Origin: Paracyclopina nana
Lineage: Eukaryota; Arthropoda; Copepoda; Cyclopoida; Cyclopettidae
Direction: 5' to 3'
NCBI GenBank assembly: GCA_019096065.1
Contig: JAGUCH010000003.1
Span: forward strand, 7,936,001 to 8,000,000
DNA length: 64,000 nucleotides
Position numbers and translations under genes: made by a program. Positions 27,001 through 36,660 of the stretch are shown here, piece by piece; the first letter of the stretch is position 1; every line of letters begins with the position of its first letter. The notes under the pieces were generated by a model. The model saw nothing but the letters and a program-made list of their open reading frames with translations, made no database searches and was not told the origin of the DNA.

Positions 27001-30000
27001 AGAACAAAGGGCTCCTTTGAGGACCATTTCCAGCCGAAGAAAAATTGCAGGCCAAAGCAGTTTTTTCTTCAATTAGGCTGCTGAAATAGCAGTTACCAAA
27101 GGCCAAATGTAAACATGGCTGGCAAATTTGCCTGGGTGGGAAAAAATGAATGTGTATAGGTTTCATGCTCGGTGTGCACATTCCTTCTGGCCACTTTATG
27201 CAATCTAGTTCGCGGTTAAGGAGCAGAGGGGAAAAGAAGAGAGTGATAATGATAAATCAGAGCTGTCACACATCAAGGATATGGACTACTACATACATAA
27301 AGTAGACCATGGCTGTAAACGTGAAGTGGGTGCGAACAAACCCTTTTTCTTCTCACAATCTTCTTCTCATCCCTCCTCCATTTGACGGAAATATTATTAT
27401 ATCAAGGAGCAGCAAACAAATCCGTGCTGACCCAAATACTTCCACTGCACACAAATTGCATGAGTAGTCAAACAGCATTCATAGAGCTTTTTTCCAGTGA
27501 AGGATTCAATTTTCAATGTTTGTGTAGCAACTGCTATTTGTGTGCCAAGTTCCTGTTTTTGCAAGTCCAGATTTCAGATACGGAGATAGCAAAAAGTGCT
27601 CATCGCGCAGTTCGAGCATTTTAGTTGAAAATCCGCCATAAAAGCAGGGTCACGCAGAAGGGTAAGGACTACTTACTTTCTTTTTTCATTGCGCCAGCCC
27701 TAACGGATTTGTTGCAGTAAATCATATCAAGAGTAAAATTTTTCTCACAAGTCGCATAAAAGACATGTGCAAAGATCCACTTCCTGTATGTCTCACTTAT
27801 AAGCGACATATGATGTTTGTGCCAAAATATTTCTTGCTCATAAATTGTCGACTTTCAAAATTCCGTCGCAACTCAGAATTTTCAGCTTTTAACGGATATG
27901 CTATGCAGGCAAAAAATCACCTTAATAAAGGGTAAAAAGCCGTGCTCACAGTGGGGCAAAATTAACTTGTGAGCCGGTAACGATCCAGGGCTCTGGATCG
28001 CATCACTTCCACTGTGGAAGGAGAAAATATGCAAGCAAAAAATTGGAAACTCTAGAAGATGCTCCCCTTTCAGGTTTACTAGTACATGAGCAAAAAATGA
28101 CGAAAATTTCTCATAAGACTCGCACGTAAAAAAGAGCCAATTTAAAATTGGCCATGAAGTGCATGCAAGCAGCAAATAGAAAAAAGTGTAAAGCACAAGA
28201 TCAAAAGGTTGATTGACGTTGTGCACTCACTTGAAAAATGTTGAGGAGAATTGGCAAAAAAGCCTAAAGGAAGCGTGTGCATACAGTGGTCAAATTAACA
28301 TTTTGTGGCCCATCCTGCTTGCCACATTGAATACTGTTTACACTTTGTCCTTATTTATTTATAGCTGCCTCGCCTAGGAGCTGTCAATCCAAAGATTGTG
28401 GGAACTTACCTAAAAAGGAGAGAAAGTCCAAAGGCTAGTGCAAAGTGCAAAAAGTAGCATAAATGGGGAGGAATCTTTGATTTATCATGTCTTCTGCTGC
28501 GCAAATCGTAAGCCTTATTTAGAGTGCACGCAAATCCTCGATTAAGGGTATGTTTATGGGATCACGAGTGCAAAGTTTGTTTATATGCGAGCGAGGAGTG
28601 CTTTGGCGAGTGATCGACAGTTCACAAATGGGCTGGAGCAAAAGTTGCTGCTGCTGCTGCTGCTGATAATGAGGTTCTTAAAATGCACGGTGGTAATTGC
28701 ACTGCTCTGACCATTAAAGCAAGGATTGAATTTGAAAGTGTTCCTCCACGCTGAAGAAAAGAGAAAATTGCCACTTAGCATGAATTTGCTGCTGCTGCTG
28801 CTCGTGGAAAATTGCTGTCATTTTTAACACGTTTTACTGGAATCCTGACGTCGCCTTAGCAATCACACGAATAAACGTTTTTCTGGTCATTAACGCAAAG
28901 TACCCCGTTTTATTGGTAAAAATACACTAGCATCGACCCCGAAAAAAAAGCTCTCGTTTTTTCGGTATTGTTCAAGTGTAACAATCTCGGATTTCATCTA
29001 AACCCTTCCATTAATGCCGTAAAAGTAATTTCTACTTTGGGCCATTTTTGTCACGCTACTAAGCTCTAATCCTTGCCGGGTTTTTTTTTGCTAAACGTCC
29101 CCATTTTAGGGTTGATGCTACTACTCAAGCTGCTACTTTTTTCATGCATAGCTTTGAGTTCGTTGCTCTCTTAATCAGCGTACAGCCAGACCGGTAAATA
29201 CTCACGCATTTTCACCGGCAGAAATGCCCCAAACAGCACGGACGCTCTGTACATTTCAATTGACGAGGAGGACATTTTTTCAGGTATAATATTAGGGATT
29301 AATTCCGGTCCACTAAATTACTCTCTCTGTGCTAGATGAGGGCGATTATTTTCGAGCTAGACGAACACATGCTGAGATGTGGTGACATAATTGCACTTCT
29401 ATGTGGGAAATTCTGCTTGTCAAAATATTTCCAACGATATGAATGTGACAATTTTGAAACTTGATCTAAAATTGCACTCGCACCTCCAAAACTGCCCGCG
29501 CCCAGGCTCCTTTTATTTATTACTAATTTTTTTATTGGCCTTTTTAGTCGATTACTGAGTCACGCACAAAGCATTGGCAAGGCAAATTGACTAAATGTGG
29601 TCAAACCTGAATGAAGTTGCAAAGCTAATCTGCATTTCCTGTCCTAATCACCGGCTTAACGGACAAACTTTTGAAATCTGATCTAGTTTTGAGTTACGTA
29701 GTCATTGAAGTATAAGGGAAAAAATTCAAACAATCTGGCATGGGGAAATTGCGGAAATGTGCGGAAAAGTTTTAATTTTCCCCCCACTTTTTCCCAGGGG
29801 GAGCCTGGCTAAAAAACCTTGCCTACCTCCACATGTATATAAAAAACCAAGCTGTTTTCGGCACTAAAAAGTACTCCATTTATGGAAAGGAAAGGGGGAA
29901 AGAAGATCTACTTCACACAAGTCCCAAATTCAGTTGTCCCAATTCTTTGCCACAGTGTGAGCAAATAACCGATATCAATCAAAAAATCTGTAGCATGGGA

Positions 30001-33000
30001 GCATGATTCAGCAACTCAATGCTGGAATGTCTAGATAAGCCAATTTGGCTTTATCAGGCAAGGTATCCCCACAGTGCAAATTCAGAGTGTATTGCTCTCT
30101 ATAGTAGCTAAAGGGGAGGCTCAAATTGCATTAGGAAAGGCACAATTGTGTCCCATTGGATGTGCAGTAGCCATTTCTCCCTACAAGCATTGATCATGAT
30201 GAATCTTCTGTATTTATAGGGAGTCTGGGAAAAACAATGGAAAACAATTAGTCTTGAAGCACCAAAATACAAGCTGAAGAATGTCAAATGCTTTTTTGAT
30301 TGTTATCTTCCAATGGGAAAGTTCCAACTTTGGAGATTTCTTTTTTTCCCGAAAATATTTTACTTCGTCCAATCTTAAATGTGTGCGTTTTTCTTGCCTT
30401 AAAGATATACCACAAAGATAAAAGGGATTTTGCACGAAGTGCAACGAAGGCTAAAGTGCAGGCACTAAAATTAACATTTTTATCAAAAACAGCTCATCCA
30501 TGGAAAATGTGGAGCATTTTGACATGGAAGAAAAACCTGCTGAGTCTACTACCCACACGAGTTGTAACATAGCATGGCTGATCGATTTGCCTTACAAAAT
30601 TAAGAAGAACTAATTATCATCATCTGACAAACTGGAGGGAAAACGCACTTTTCTCATATTATTTCTGTGATAAGAGCACCATGTTTCATAATAATACAAA
30701 AAAATGGCCACTTCACTCTGAAGAGCTAACATATGAAAAATGATGAAAAAGTTTCTCTGGCAACAAATTTTTGATGTGTTTTCTTACATGTGATGTGATT
30801 TCCATCTGGCTTGATTTTGAGGCCAGATTTTTGAAATCTTTCGAAATGATCTGTGAGAAGTCGTCGAACTACATTTTTTCCTTCACCAAGGTTACTACCC
30901 ATTCCATATATGGATGCACCCAAACATTTAGCTTCCTGAATCAGTTTTCACTATCCTATATTTTTCTGACGTGAATTTCGTTCGGCCTTCGCTTCTCAAA
31001 TCAACACACAGTCGATAGGTTTTTTTCACAAGATGAAATCAGGCCTAGGCATGCAGAAAAAAGGCCATTAAAGCAAGCCATAAAAACTGCTAGGAAAACA
31101 AACACACTATGGCTTAGTCTCTTCTGGAGATTTCATAGTGACCAAGCCACGGTCATTATCGATTCTTATGTAGTTCCATCGCAACCTGCTCAGTACATAA
31201 GAAACGATAATGACCGTGGCTTGGTCACTATGAAATCTCCAGAAGAGACTAAGCCATTGTTGTTGTGAAGCCTAAAGCATGTAGAAGCAGTAGAGATTGC
31301 ATTATTAATATCAAGGCAATTTTAGGGCTAGCTTTTTTCAGAATCATCCTGCGCCTGTTGAATAAACATGAAGGTTTCCTTCCCATAGCTGTCAAAGAAG
31401 CACGGAGCATAAAAATTCAAGACCCGCTTTCCTTGCTAATTTTAAATTGCTTTAGGTCTTTTTACCTTGACATTGGCACACAGGTACCTAGCTAGTTTGG
31501 TGGTTGCAGGAAAAAGACATAAATGACCGTGATGAGATCACCGTTTCTTCTTCTTCTTCCTCAAAAACTAATTAGAAAATTATGTCTAAGGTCAACAACT
31601 ACTACTACTTTAGAGCTTCTTGCGCACAGGAAGAGGAGATTCCATCTACGGAGTATTTTTCTTCTCCTTGGTTCCACAAGAAGCCCGAGGACAAGGTTTT
31701 TTACGATTTCCCTGAATACCTAATTACTGGCAATAAATCTGGGTACATTTTCAAGGGGTTCTCTAACTGATTTTCCACGTATTATTGACTTTTTCAAGTC
31801 TCGTCCATGGGAACAAAAGGAAAATCAGTTTGATACTTCGTATTTGCTGAAGAGGTAACTTGATCCATTCACAATGACCTTGCAGTCAGTGTAGCAAGTA
31901 ATTTTGAAGCTAGCTCGCGAGTGTTTAGCAATGAGAAGAAGTGACGTGGCAAACTCTTGATGATTTTTGTGAATTATTTTGACGTTTAGATAGACGTAAA
32001 ATGCGAGAGGTGCAGCAGCTCTTACGACGAGATATGAGAATTGCTAAGTAAATATCAGCTTTTCAGCAGACACAATCATCATTAGCACGTTCGCAAGAAA
32101 TCTAGCAGAAGGCTAATAAATTCGTCTTGCTCTTTGTCCTTCATACCAGATATGGCATAATAAAAGAGCACTTTTTACTGCTACCTCCACTATCTAGATG
32201 AATTGTGAAAAGATCCTCTTTTGGTGGAAGAGAATCCCAGCTGTCAAATATCAAGGGTGTTTGACACATACCAAACACACTGCTGGCTTCAGTCCCACTC
32301 GATCCATCTTCTCAAGTCGTTAAATTATCTGAGAGATCTGATACTCAAGACACTTTTAAGGAGATCATCGCTTTTGATATCTAACGAATTTTCCGTCAAA
32401 GCACAACAGCAGAAGACACCACGTGCGCCAGCCAAAGATAATTTTCAGATTCTGTCCATCAAATCGGCTGTCATAACATTTTGCGCTCGACACGATAGCC
32501 AAAAAGTTTGCAAGAAGATTTGCTACTTCGAACAGCAACAACAACAACAAAGGAAAACAAATCAGAAATTGGCCTTGACTCGAAGCTGCAACCTTATTCA
32601 GTCACTGATATTGTTTTTCCACCTAAAGTGAGGCATAAAATTCGAAAAAGTATGCTATGATGGTCATAAAATAAAACATTACTTTAGCTCTGCTTCTTCA
32701 TCGTTCTCTAAAAGCCGGAAGGGAACAAAGCCAGATAGATATACAAAAAATATCTCAGGGATTGTCGGCGGGCTGCTTTTGACTCGCGCACACCATGACA
32801 AAAAGCATAATAAAGCAGCATAAAACACTCTTTTTTCCTCTCCACCACTTGCACAAAAGAGAAATTAGGATCATCTTCAAATCTGGCGCTCGCTTTTCCA
32901 CCACGAGCTCTTTTGTAGCAAATGGGGCACAATTAGGAACCACTTGAACATTATGTGAAAAACCACACAATTTCATTAGGGCCACATTTATGTGAATGCT

Positions 33001-36000
33001 TCGGAAGGACCCCATACAATTTGTAGCTGCTGTTCTTTTTTCCTTCCTTTTGATTTTTTTCAAGGATGTGCCATTCAATTGTGGTTTTTGCTCGGAAAAA
33101 ATGGGCGTTTCGTTTTGCCAATCATGCCAATTGGTAAGCACAAAGGATTTTCTCAAGTGTGTCAACCACTGTGTCAAATTTTTAGTAGGTCAAGGAGGCG
33201 GGGAGGAGGACTGAACAAGTCCAATCAAGTAGAAGTCCTCGGATGACATCTGGACTCGCTTCTCATAATTTTTCTGAAGAAAAAGATAGCCCTAATTGTG
33301 TGGCCTTTTTGTGGCCACCACCACCACCAACCGACACTCTGACTATACAGAAAAATCCTAGTACTATGATGATGCTCAATTCGGATTTCTTCATGCTTTA
33401 AGGACTCGACCCAAAATTCCACATTTTGAGAGCCAATATAAAACCGAAATCTCACGCTTTAACAAGGTTAGTACTAAAGCCAATTTATTGGGTATATTGC
33501 ACAACCCCCAAGGGCTGGGATGCAGAAAATTATAAATCATAAAACTGGCTTTAATGGCCAGCTATATGATCTTCTTCCCTGATAAAAAATCAGTTAGTAG
33601 AAGAAAAACATGCACACCATTATGCTAAAGATGGATGGTCATTATTTGACATTAATTACAGCCTAGCTGCTCTGCTCTTTGGCAACTCTCCCCTTGCATC
33701 TTTTTTTTTCGAGGAGGGAAAAACGTCGGTTTTTTCACAAATAAAATTGATATGCTTTTTTGCCCTGCAGCAGAAGTTGGCTTTCTTTCAAATTCTGCTG
33801 GGACATTATTATAATGTCACCTTCACAGATGTTTCATGGGCATGCAAGCAGTTCTTCTACTAGTAAAAATTGCCTTATCTTATGACGCGTGAGACACTTA
33901 AAAACGCTCTTTTTGACCATGCCCCCGCTAAAAGGTAGTAATTAAAAGCATCTGTTCCAGTAATTGCAAAGGATGATGTATACATGCATGTATACTGTGT
34001 AGTAGTACAACAAAAGGGGCTAAAAGGGTGTATAAATGATGGTAGTAGGAGTAACAAAGCAAAAAAGAGGAAGCATGACAAATCAAGCAATTAAAAAGAG
34101 GGCTTTTTTCATCCTCCTAAGCAAAAAAGGTAATCCTTTTAAGAGCTGCTGCTGCTGTCTTGAGAAAGTTTCCAAGGAGAGAAACATGTAAATGTTGCCC
34201 ACCACTTTTCTTGTTCAAACTTAATGATGGGATGTAACTCTTAAAAAGGCGGGGTCAAGCCATTAAACATATGTTGTTGCTTCTAGCTTTTGAGGCCACA
34301 CAACAATTCGCTGGAGATTTCTAAAGGAATCTCCAAGGTAAGAATGTGTGAAAAACAGGAAATTAAGATGAAGATCAGAGGCTATCAAAATCTCTGCTGT
34401 AACGGAAAATTTCACGCTTTTTCTGGCCCCCAAAAGTCGTAAAATTGATCTGAGACAGCAGAAGCAAAAAATAAGGGAAGATGCTTTGTTATTTTCTTGC
34501 TGAGCTGTGAGGATCTCGCGAGACTTTCTCCACACAAGAAGACACACTATGACAAGGCCACAATATGTGGTAGTGTTCTTCAATGCGTAAACAAATATGT
34601 AAGGACGCCTATAAATGACACTGCTACGACACTGCCAAATGAGGTTTTGAGAGACCCACTCGCACTGAACGCAGATAAGCTCGAATTATTGAGATGATAA
34701 ATTCTGGCTTATCTCTAGAGTGTGTATTTACTGAATTTAAAAAGTGCTCATGAACTCTGATACTGGATTTCCGCCGGAGAATCACCAAGATAAGAACAGT
34801 TGTTTTTTGGCCAAAAAAGTGTAAGAATTCTCCCACAGGCTAGGCAGGAGGGCACTCAAAAATTAGAATGGAAGGATTGAATTTCAACGCTTTTGGGGAA
34901 ATGCTCGTGTTGCTACTAGGGTGGCATGTCTATAGTATGCAAATCACTGTAGTAAGTACACGTGCTATTTCATAAATTATTTACAATGCCCAATGTGGAG
35001 TTTATGTCTATTATCATCCATTTTTCCATGGGGTGGGGGGAAACCCCACCACCACCACCACTACTACTACAGGGCAGCGCGGCCACATCCAATAGGGGGA
35101 ACATGGACCTCATAAACATGTAAAATATTCAAGGCAGACTTTTTTCAGTTTTATTGCACCATAGCACTGGAGACAGCTAATGTCATAAAAATCCATGTGA
35201 CATGGACAGCAAAAAAGAGGACCTGCTCAAAAAACAGAATTAATTCCATGTGGCTGGTGACAAACCATGGTGGGGTTGAGCTAGTTAAAAATTCCATATT
35301 TACTCTCTTCTCCTAATTTAGATGGCAGGTCTGGAAATCATAAAGCTCAGCAGACAGAGCTGAAAAGAGAGTCTAGCTTTTTCCCTACCTGAAATCAAGT
35401 GTAAAATGCTGTTTTCCGACGCAGCTTGGAAATGCCATGAAATAAGTTCACATGGGGAGGAACAGATATGAGAGCAACTACTGCTCTAATTTAGGGAAGG
35501 TTGCCAAGCATGAACAAAGAGACTTCCTCGAGCGCAATATTCTCAAGCATGGGCAGGGAAAGCTTTCAAAATTTTGAGGTAAACAAAACAAACAATTGGG
35601 GTCAGATAATTAAGAGCATGTCAGGTGGAGCAATTCCTTCCATGATGGATGGGCAAAGAGGCGAAATCGAATGCCTTTTGGAGGCAGCCGGCCATGGCGG
35701 ATGGAGCAGCGAGATAGCTCCAAAAATCTCATTTTCATGGCCTGTTTTTTAGCGCTTCGCTGCCGGCGGAGCAGGAAGCCAACAACTTGGCTAAAGAGGA
35801 AGTGAAAACGTGACATGTCATCCCCGAAAACCTTATGGAAGGAGGCAGCATTAAAAAATGGAACCGAGTACAGTTAGGTGAGCCTATCTGCACCGCTGCT
35901 GCTGCCAGCACACGGCCCTACAGCAACCAGACAGGTAGATGAGAACGGAGCTACGTGCGCTACTATTCCATATGCGATTATGCCGCGGCTGCTGCTGCTG

Positions 36001-36194
36001 TTGCGCCCCATGGCAGCCTGACTCCCAACCTGGGACATTTAAATGTCCAAAATAAACGCTCTTCTTACCTCTTCCAATTTCGCCACGGAGTCCTTGCACT
36101 GAGGGATGCGAGAGACGAAATTCGACGTGGTCGGGCTGGACAAGTCGTCCCTGGTTTCCCGCACAAAATCACTCACGGCAATCACGCCAGGCAT
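1..36194 (-). CDS. ASAP: ASAP-family Arf GTPase-activating protein (BAR-PH-ArfGAP-ANK), 13 exons, 3' end outside window
   Basis: ASAP proteins stimulate GTP hydrolysis on Arf GTPases at membranes and link them to actin, focal adhesions and vesicle traffic. Coding exons, all minus strand, are 36069-36194, 9993-10065, 8004-8167, 4703-4871, 4460-4631, 2793-2952, 2032-2322, 1773-1971, 1491-1707, 1243-1435, 629-898, 149-518 and 1-86. Every intron is GT-AG and every junction is phase-consistent, giving 830 codons. Order of domains: BAR about residues 15-285, PH about 310-412, ArfGAP about 430-555 with zinc ligands C444, C447, C465 and C468 and the arginine finger R473, ankyrin repeats about 590-685, an acidic patch near 700-717, and polyproline at 789-794. 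The order and wording match vertebrate ASAP1 and ASAP2. The rest of the tail and the SH3 domain expected in ASAP1/2 lie beyond base 1. I cannot tell the ASAP1, 2 and 3 orthologues apart; invertebrates usually have one gene. Confidence 0.95.
149..518 (-). CDS. ASAP: ASAP exon 12: acidic patch and start of the proline-rich tail
   Basis: Codes residues 679-801 plus one base. FEHVNYDWH matches ASAP1 HVHVEYEWN. The acidic run SHDDGSTDFSDDETLDDHP parallels the vertebrate acidic segment. SP and TP sites and a PPPPPP run (789-794) follow, a likely SH3-ligand region. The donor GTAAGC is at 148; reading through it would stop after about ten residues. Confidence 0.93.
629..898 (-). CDS. ASAP: ASAP exon 11: ankyrin repeats
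   Basis: Ninety codons, residues 589-678. SLHKAISHENGHSLHIVDFI, GNTPLHYCVIQNQPESMRLL and NGKSPLSISKER are successive ankyrin repeats, matching ASAP1 ALHLAVRTADQTSLHLVDFL and GNTVLHYCSMYSKPECLKLL. Both ends are phase 0. Confidence 0.95.
899..1242. other. ASAP: ASAP intron 10, no feature seen
   Basis: A 344-bp intron. Nothing recognised beyond the splice sites. Confidence 0.85.
1243..1435 (-). CDS. ASAP: ASAP exon 10: ArfGAP to ankyrin linker
   Basis: Codes residues 524-588. It begins MAERKAYIKAKYEDKKF, corresponding to ASAP1 TVRKEYITAKYVDHRF, the C-terminal ArfGAP segment. It continues into the first ankyrin-like helices (EILQELEAAIEEHSLYDVL). It ends at a GTAAGT donor in phase 0. Confidence 0.94.
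1491..1707 (-). CDS. ASAP: ASAP exon 9: ArfGAP catalytic core
   Basis: Codes residues 452-523 plus two bases. It begins ATWLSTNFGVIVCIECSG after the split codon D452, giving zinc ligands C465 and C468. The next motif, IHREMGVHISKIQSLTLD, holds the catalytic arginine R473. The conserved GTSQLL follows. The core looks intact and active. Confidence 0.96.
1773..1971 (-). CDS. ASAP: ASAP exon 8: C-terminal PH helix and first zinc ligands of ArfGAP
   Basis: Codes residues 386-451 plus one base. AENETDREEWMSVLLNSKDR is the C-terminal PH helix (ASAP1 AEDEQDYVAWISVLTNSKEE). RGLPGNDRCCDCGSQN starts the ArfGAP domain and supplies zinc ligands C444 and C447. The splice junction falls inside the zinc-finger loop. 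Confidence 0.95.
2032..2322 (-). CDS. ASAP: ASAP exon 7: linker and most of the PH domain
   Basis: Ninety-seven codons, residues 289-385. The PH domain begins near NRKTGYLNKRSEG and contains VWQRRRCQARDGFLEIFH, VNLLTCQMKP and SYNRTYHFQ. These match the ASAP1 stretches KKGYLLKKSDG, VWQRRKCSVKNGILTISH, LNLLTCQVKP and SHNRTYHFQ. PH domains bind phosphoinositides and allosterically support GAP activity in this family. The linker from BAR to PH is short. Confidence 0.95.
2323..2792. other. ASAP: ASAP intron 6, no feature seen
   Basis: A 470-bp intron between the BAR and PH coding parts. No repeat or extra exon recognised. Confidence 0.8.
2793..2952 (-). CDS. ASAP: ASAP exon 6: end of the BAR domain
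   Basis: Codes residues 235-288 (YFHDGLQTIEHFGTYVEDL and following), equivalent to the last BAR helix of ASAP1 (FFQDGLKTADKLKQYIEKL). The split lysine codon 235 is completed exactly across a 1,507-bp intron. It ends with phase 0 at a GTAATT donor. Confidence 0.94.
2953..4459. other. ASAP: ASAP intron 5
   Basis: A 1,507-bp intron. It contains the 9-mer CCCAGTGTG at 4332-4340 and its reverse complement CACACTGGG at 4423-4431, near the donor side. No coding exon recognised. Confidence 0.75.
4460..4631 (-). CDS. ASAP: ASAP exon 5: BAR domain
   Basis: Codes residues 178-234 plus two bases. It carries GEIAEEMEKER and VRSKKGVDLLEQLLEYYRAQ, matching ASAP1 GAEIAEEMEKERR and IKTKKGVDLLQNLIKYYHAQ. A 71-bp intron separates it from exon 4. 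Confidence 0.95.
4703..4871 (-). CDS. ASAP: ASAP exon 4: BAR domain
   Basis: Codes residues 122-177 plus one base. It contains KGDLKRPFDRAWKDYNDKF, nearly identical to the ASAP1 motif KGDLKKPFDKAWKDYETKF. The acceptor TTTTCCAG precedes the in-frame ATG that codes M122, which is internal and not a start. Confidence 0.95.
6545..6689. mobile_element. 145-bp hairpin MITE, subfamily A, copy 1
   Basis: The element begins GGCTTAGTC and ends GACTAAGCC. Outer arms of 51 bp are perfect inverted repeats, followed by one A-A mismatch (6596 and 6638), a further 10-bp stem (6597-6606 with 6628-6637) and a 21-nt loop containing ATCGCAACCT. It is flanked by ATG on both sides (6542-6544 and 6690-6692), a 3-bp target duplication. 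It has no coding capacity, so it would need transposition proteins from elsewhere. Confidence 0.88.
7259..7642. mobile_element. 384-bp foldback MITE, copy 1 (ASAP intron 3)
   Basis: Terminal inverted repeats are AGCTTGTTCTCATAAA and its complement, followed by imperfect inner arms that share CCGATTGGAACCAAATTT and CTTCATGCCAATTTTCATCC. It is flanked by AAT at 7256-7258 and 7643-7645, a 3-bp target duplication. No open frame of note. The superfamily is not certain. Confidence 0.9.
8004..8167 (-). CDS. ASAP: ASAP exon 3: BAR domain
   Basis: One hundred and sixty-four bases coding residues 67-121, including SNDIGAAFQKFSVVTKELSN, which matches the conserved GTAFVKFSTLTKELS stretch of ASAP1. The length is not a multiple of three, so skipping it would shift the frame. 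It sits between two copies of a 384-bp foldback element (7259-7642 and 8675-9058). Confidence 0.95.
8168..9992. other. ASAP: ASAP intron 2, carrying one foldback element
   Basis: A 1,825-bp intron containing the second copy of the 384-bp foldback element (8675-9058). Otherwise nothing recognised. Confidence 0.85.
8675..9058. mobile_element. 384-bp foldback MITE, copy 2 (ASAP intron 2)
   Basis: Same length and same orientation as the copy at 7259-7642, differing at roughly 14 positions by eye. It is flanked by ACA at 8672-8674 and 9059-9061, again a 3-bp target duplication. Two copies with different 3-bp duplications and the same ends fix the element boundaries. Confidence 0.9.
9993..10065 (-). 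CDS. ASAP: ASAP exon 2: BAR domain
   Basis: Seventy-three bases coding residues 43-66 plus one base of codon 67 (start ALSADRDCLAKLKHAVKEMH). The acceptor is TTTTCAG and the donor GTGAGT. It corresponds to the vertebrate segment ALDQDRTALQKVKKSVKAIY. It is isolated between a 26-kb and a 1.8-kb intron, but phase and homology are both exact. Confidence 0.93.
16155..16299. mobile_element. 145-bp hairpin MITE, subfamily B
   Basis: Same length, ends (GGCT and AGCC) and loop core (ATCGCAACCT) as subfamily A, but the outer arm differs from A at 19 of 51 positions. Its own arms still pair at 50 of 51 positions; the exception is A at 16193 opposite C at 16261. A C-C mismatch (16206 and 16248) takes the place of the A-A mismatch of A. 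It is flanked by TAC on both sides, a 3-bp target duplication. Confidence 0.85.
19777..19795. repeat. (CTG)n microsatellite
   Basis: Short CTG run in ASAP intron 1. Confidence 0.85.
24042..24058. repeat. (AC)n microsatellite
   Basis: About eight AC units in ASAP intron 1. Confidence 0.9.
27947..28016. repeat. Nested palindrome with CACAGTGG ends
   Basis: CACAGTGG (27947-27954) and CCACTGTG (28009-28016) are inverted ends. Inside lies a perfect 8-bp hairpin, CGATCCAG-GGCT-CTGGATCG, at 27981-28000. It may be a very small MITE remnant. Confidence 0.4.
28645..28665. repeat. (CTG)n microsatellite
   Basis: About seven CTG units in ASAP intron 1; a shorter run lies at 28787-28802. Confidence 0.9.
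31111..31255. mobile_element. 145-bp hairpin MITE, subfamily A, copy 2
   Basis: Identical to the copy at 6545-6689 except for one base in the loop (CCTGCTC against CCTACTC). The outer arms are perfect and the A-A mismatch is retained. The flanks TAT and ATT are not a clean 3-bp duplication. The near identity implies recent spread. Confidence 0.88.
36069..36194 (-). CDS. ASAP: ASAP exon 1: start codon and N-terminus of the BAR domain
   Basis: This exon codes 42 residues, beginning MPGVIAVSDFVRET and ending SVAKLEE before a GTAAGA donor (phase 0). It aligns with the vertebrate ASAP1 stretch MPDQISVSEFIAETTEDYNS, including the SPTTS motif. The ATG at 36192-36194 is chosen because it coincides with this conserved methionine and the open frame is short upstream. 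Vertebrate ASAP1 has an extra N-terminal leader on some isoforms; nothing equivalent was seen here. Confidence 0.93.
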
Positions 36195-36224
36195 GGCTGT
36201 TTTTTCACTTCTAGTGTTCTAGCG

Positions 36225-36235
36225 TTCACTGAGTA
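36225..36235 (-). promoter_or_regulatory. Possible initiator of the ASAP promoter
   Basis: On the minus strand a TCAGTG sequence, the arthropod initiator consensus, lies at 36227-36232, about 36 nt upstream of the ASAP start codon. No TATA box was seen at the usual distance. It could be chance. Confidence 0.3.
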
Positions 36236-36239
36236 ATAG

Positions 36240-36660
36240 CGAGGTTTTCTCGCCTTAGCACCCCACGTTGGGCGCCACAATCACGCTCGGAGGATCGAGT
36301 GAAAGTGAGAGCTTCACTGGGCGGGCGGGGCCGGAACTGCGGGGCCCGAGGGTGGGGCCATGTTGAGCATGAAGTACAAATTCGGGCCTTCGATCTGGCG
36401 TTGGGTAGCTGATGCGAAAATACGGTCGAGAACGGGTTAAGCCACGCGTTACTGTCGCCGCGGATCTCCGATGCAAACTGAGCTCGGAGGAGACAAGTGC
36501 TGCGCCGCGCGCTCATCACCAACATGACGGCCCAGTGTGCACAAAACGCGCGCGTCGCAAGCGCAAGCGTCGATCATCGAGCGAAGCGTCACGAGGAGCG
36601 GAGCTAAACGGGGAGAGAGCGAGCACGCGCGAATGGCTTAGAAGACGTCTTGACAATCAG
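36240..36660. promoter_or_regulatory. CpG-rich, GC-rich stretch upstream of ASAP exon 1
   Basis: This stretch has dense CG dinucleotides and runs such as GCGCGCG, unlike the AT-rich DNA around it. It lies directly upstream of the ASAP start codon and is a candidate promoter region or noncoding 5' exon. The plus strand has a long open frame here (36412-36951) whose first part codes a basic, arginine-rich peptide; this is probably a by-product of the high GC content. Confidence 0.45.

Larger units (their letters stand above)
10066..36068. other. ASAP: ASAP intron 1 (26 kb), no nested gene recognised
   Basis: Open frames here are short, lack splice-consistent continuation and match no family I know. 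Supported contents are two 145-bp hairpin elements (16155-16299 and 31111-31255), CTG microsatellites at 19777-19795, 28645-28665 and 28787-28802, an AC repeat at 24042-24058, and a nested palindrome at 27947-28016. First introns often hold enhancers, but none can be named from sequence alone. Confidence 0.75.
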
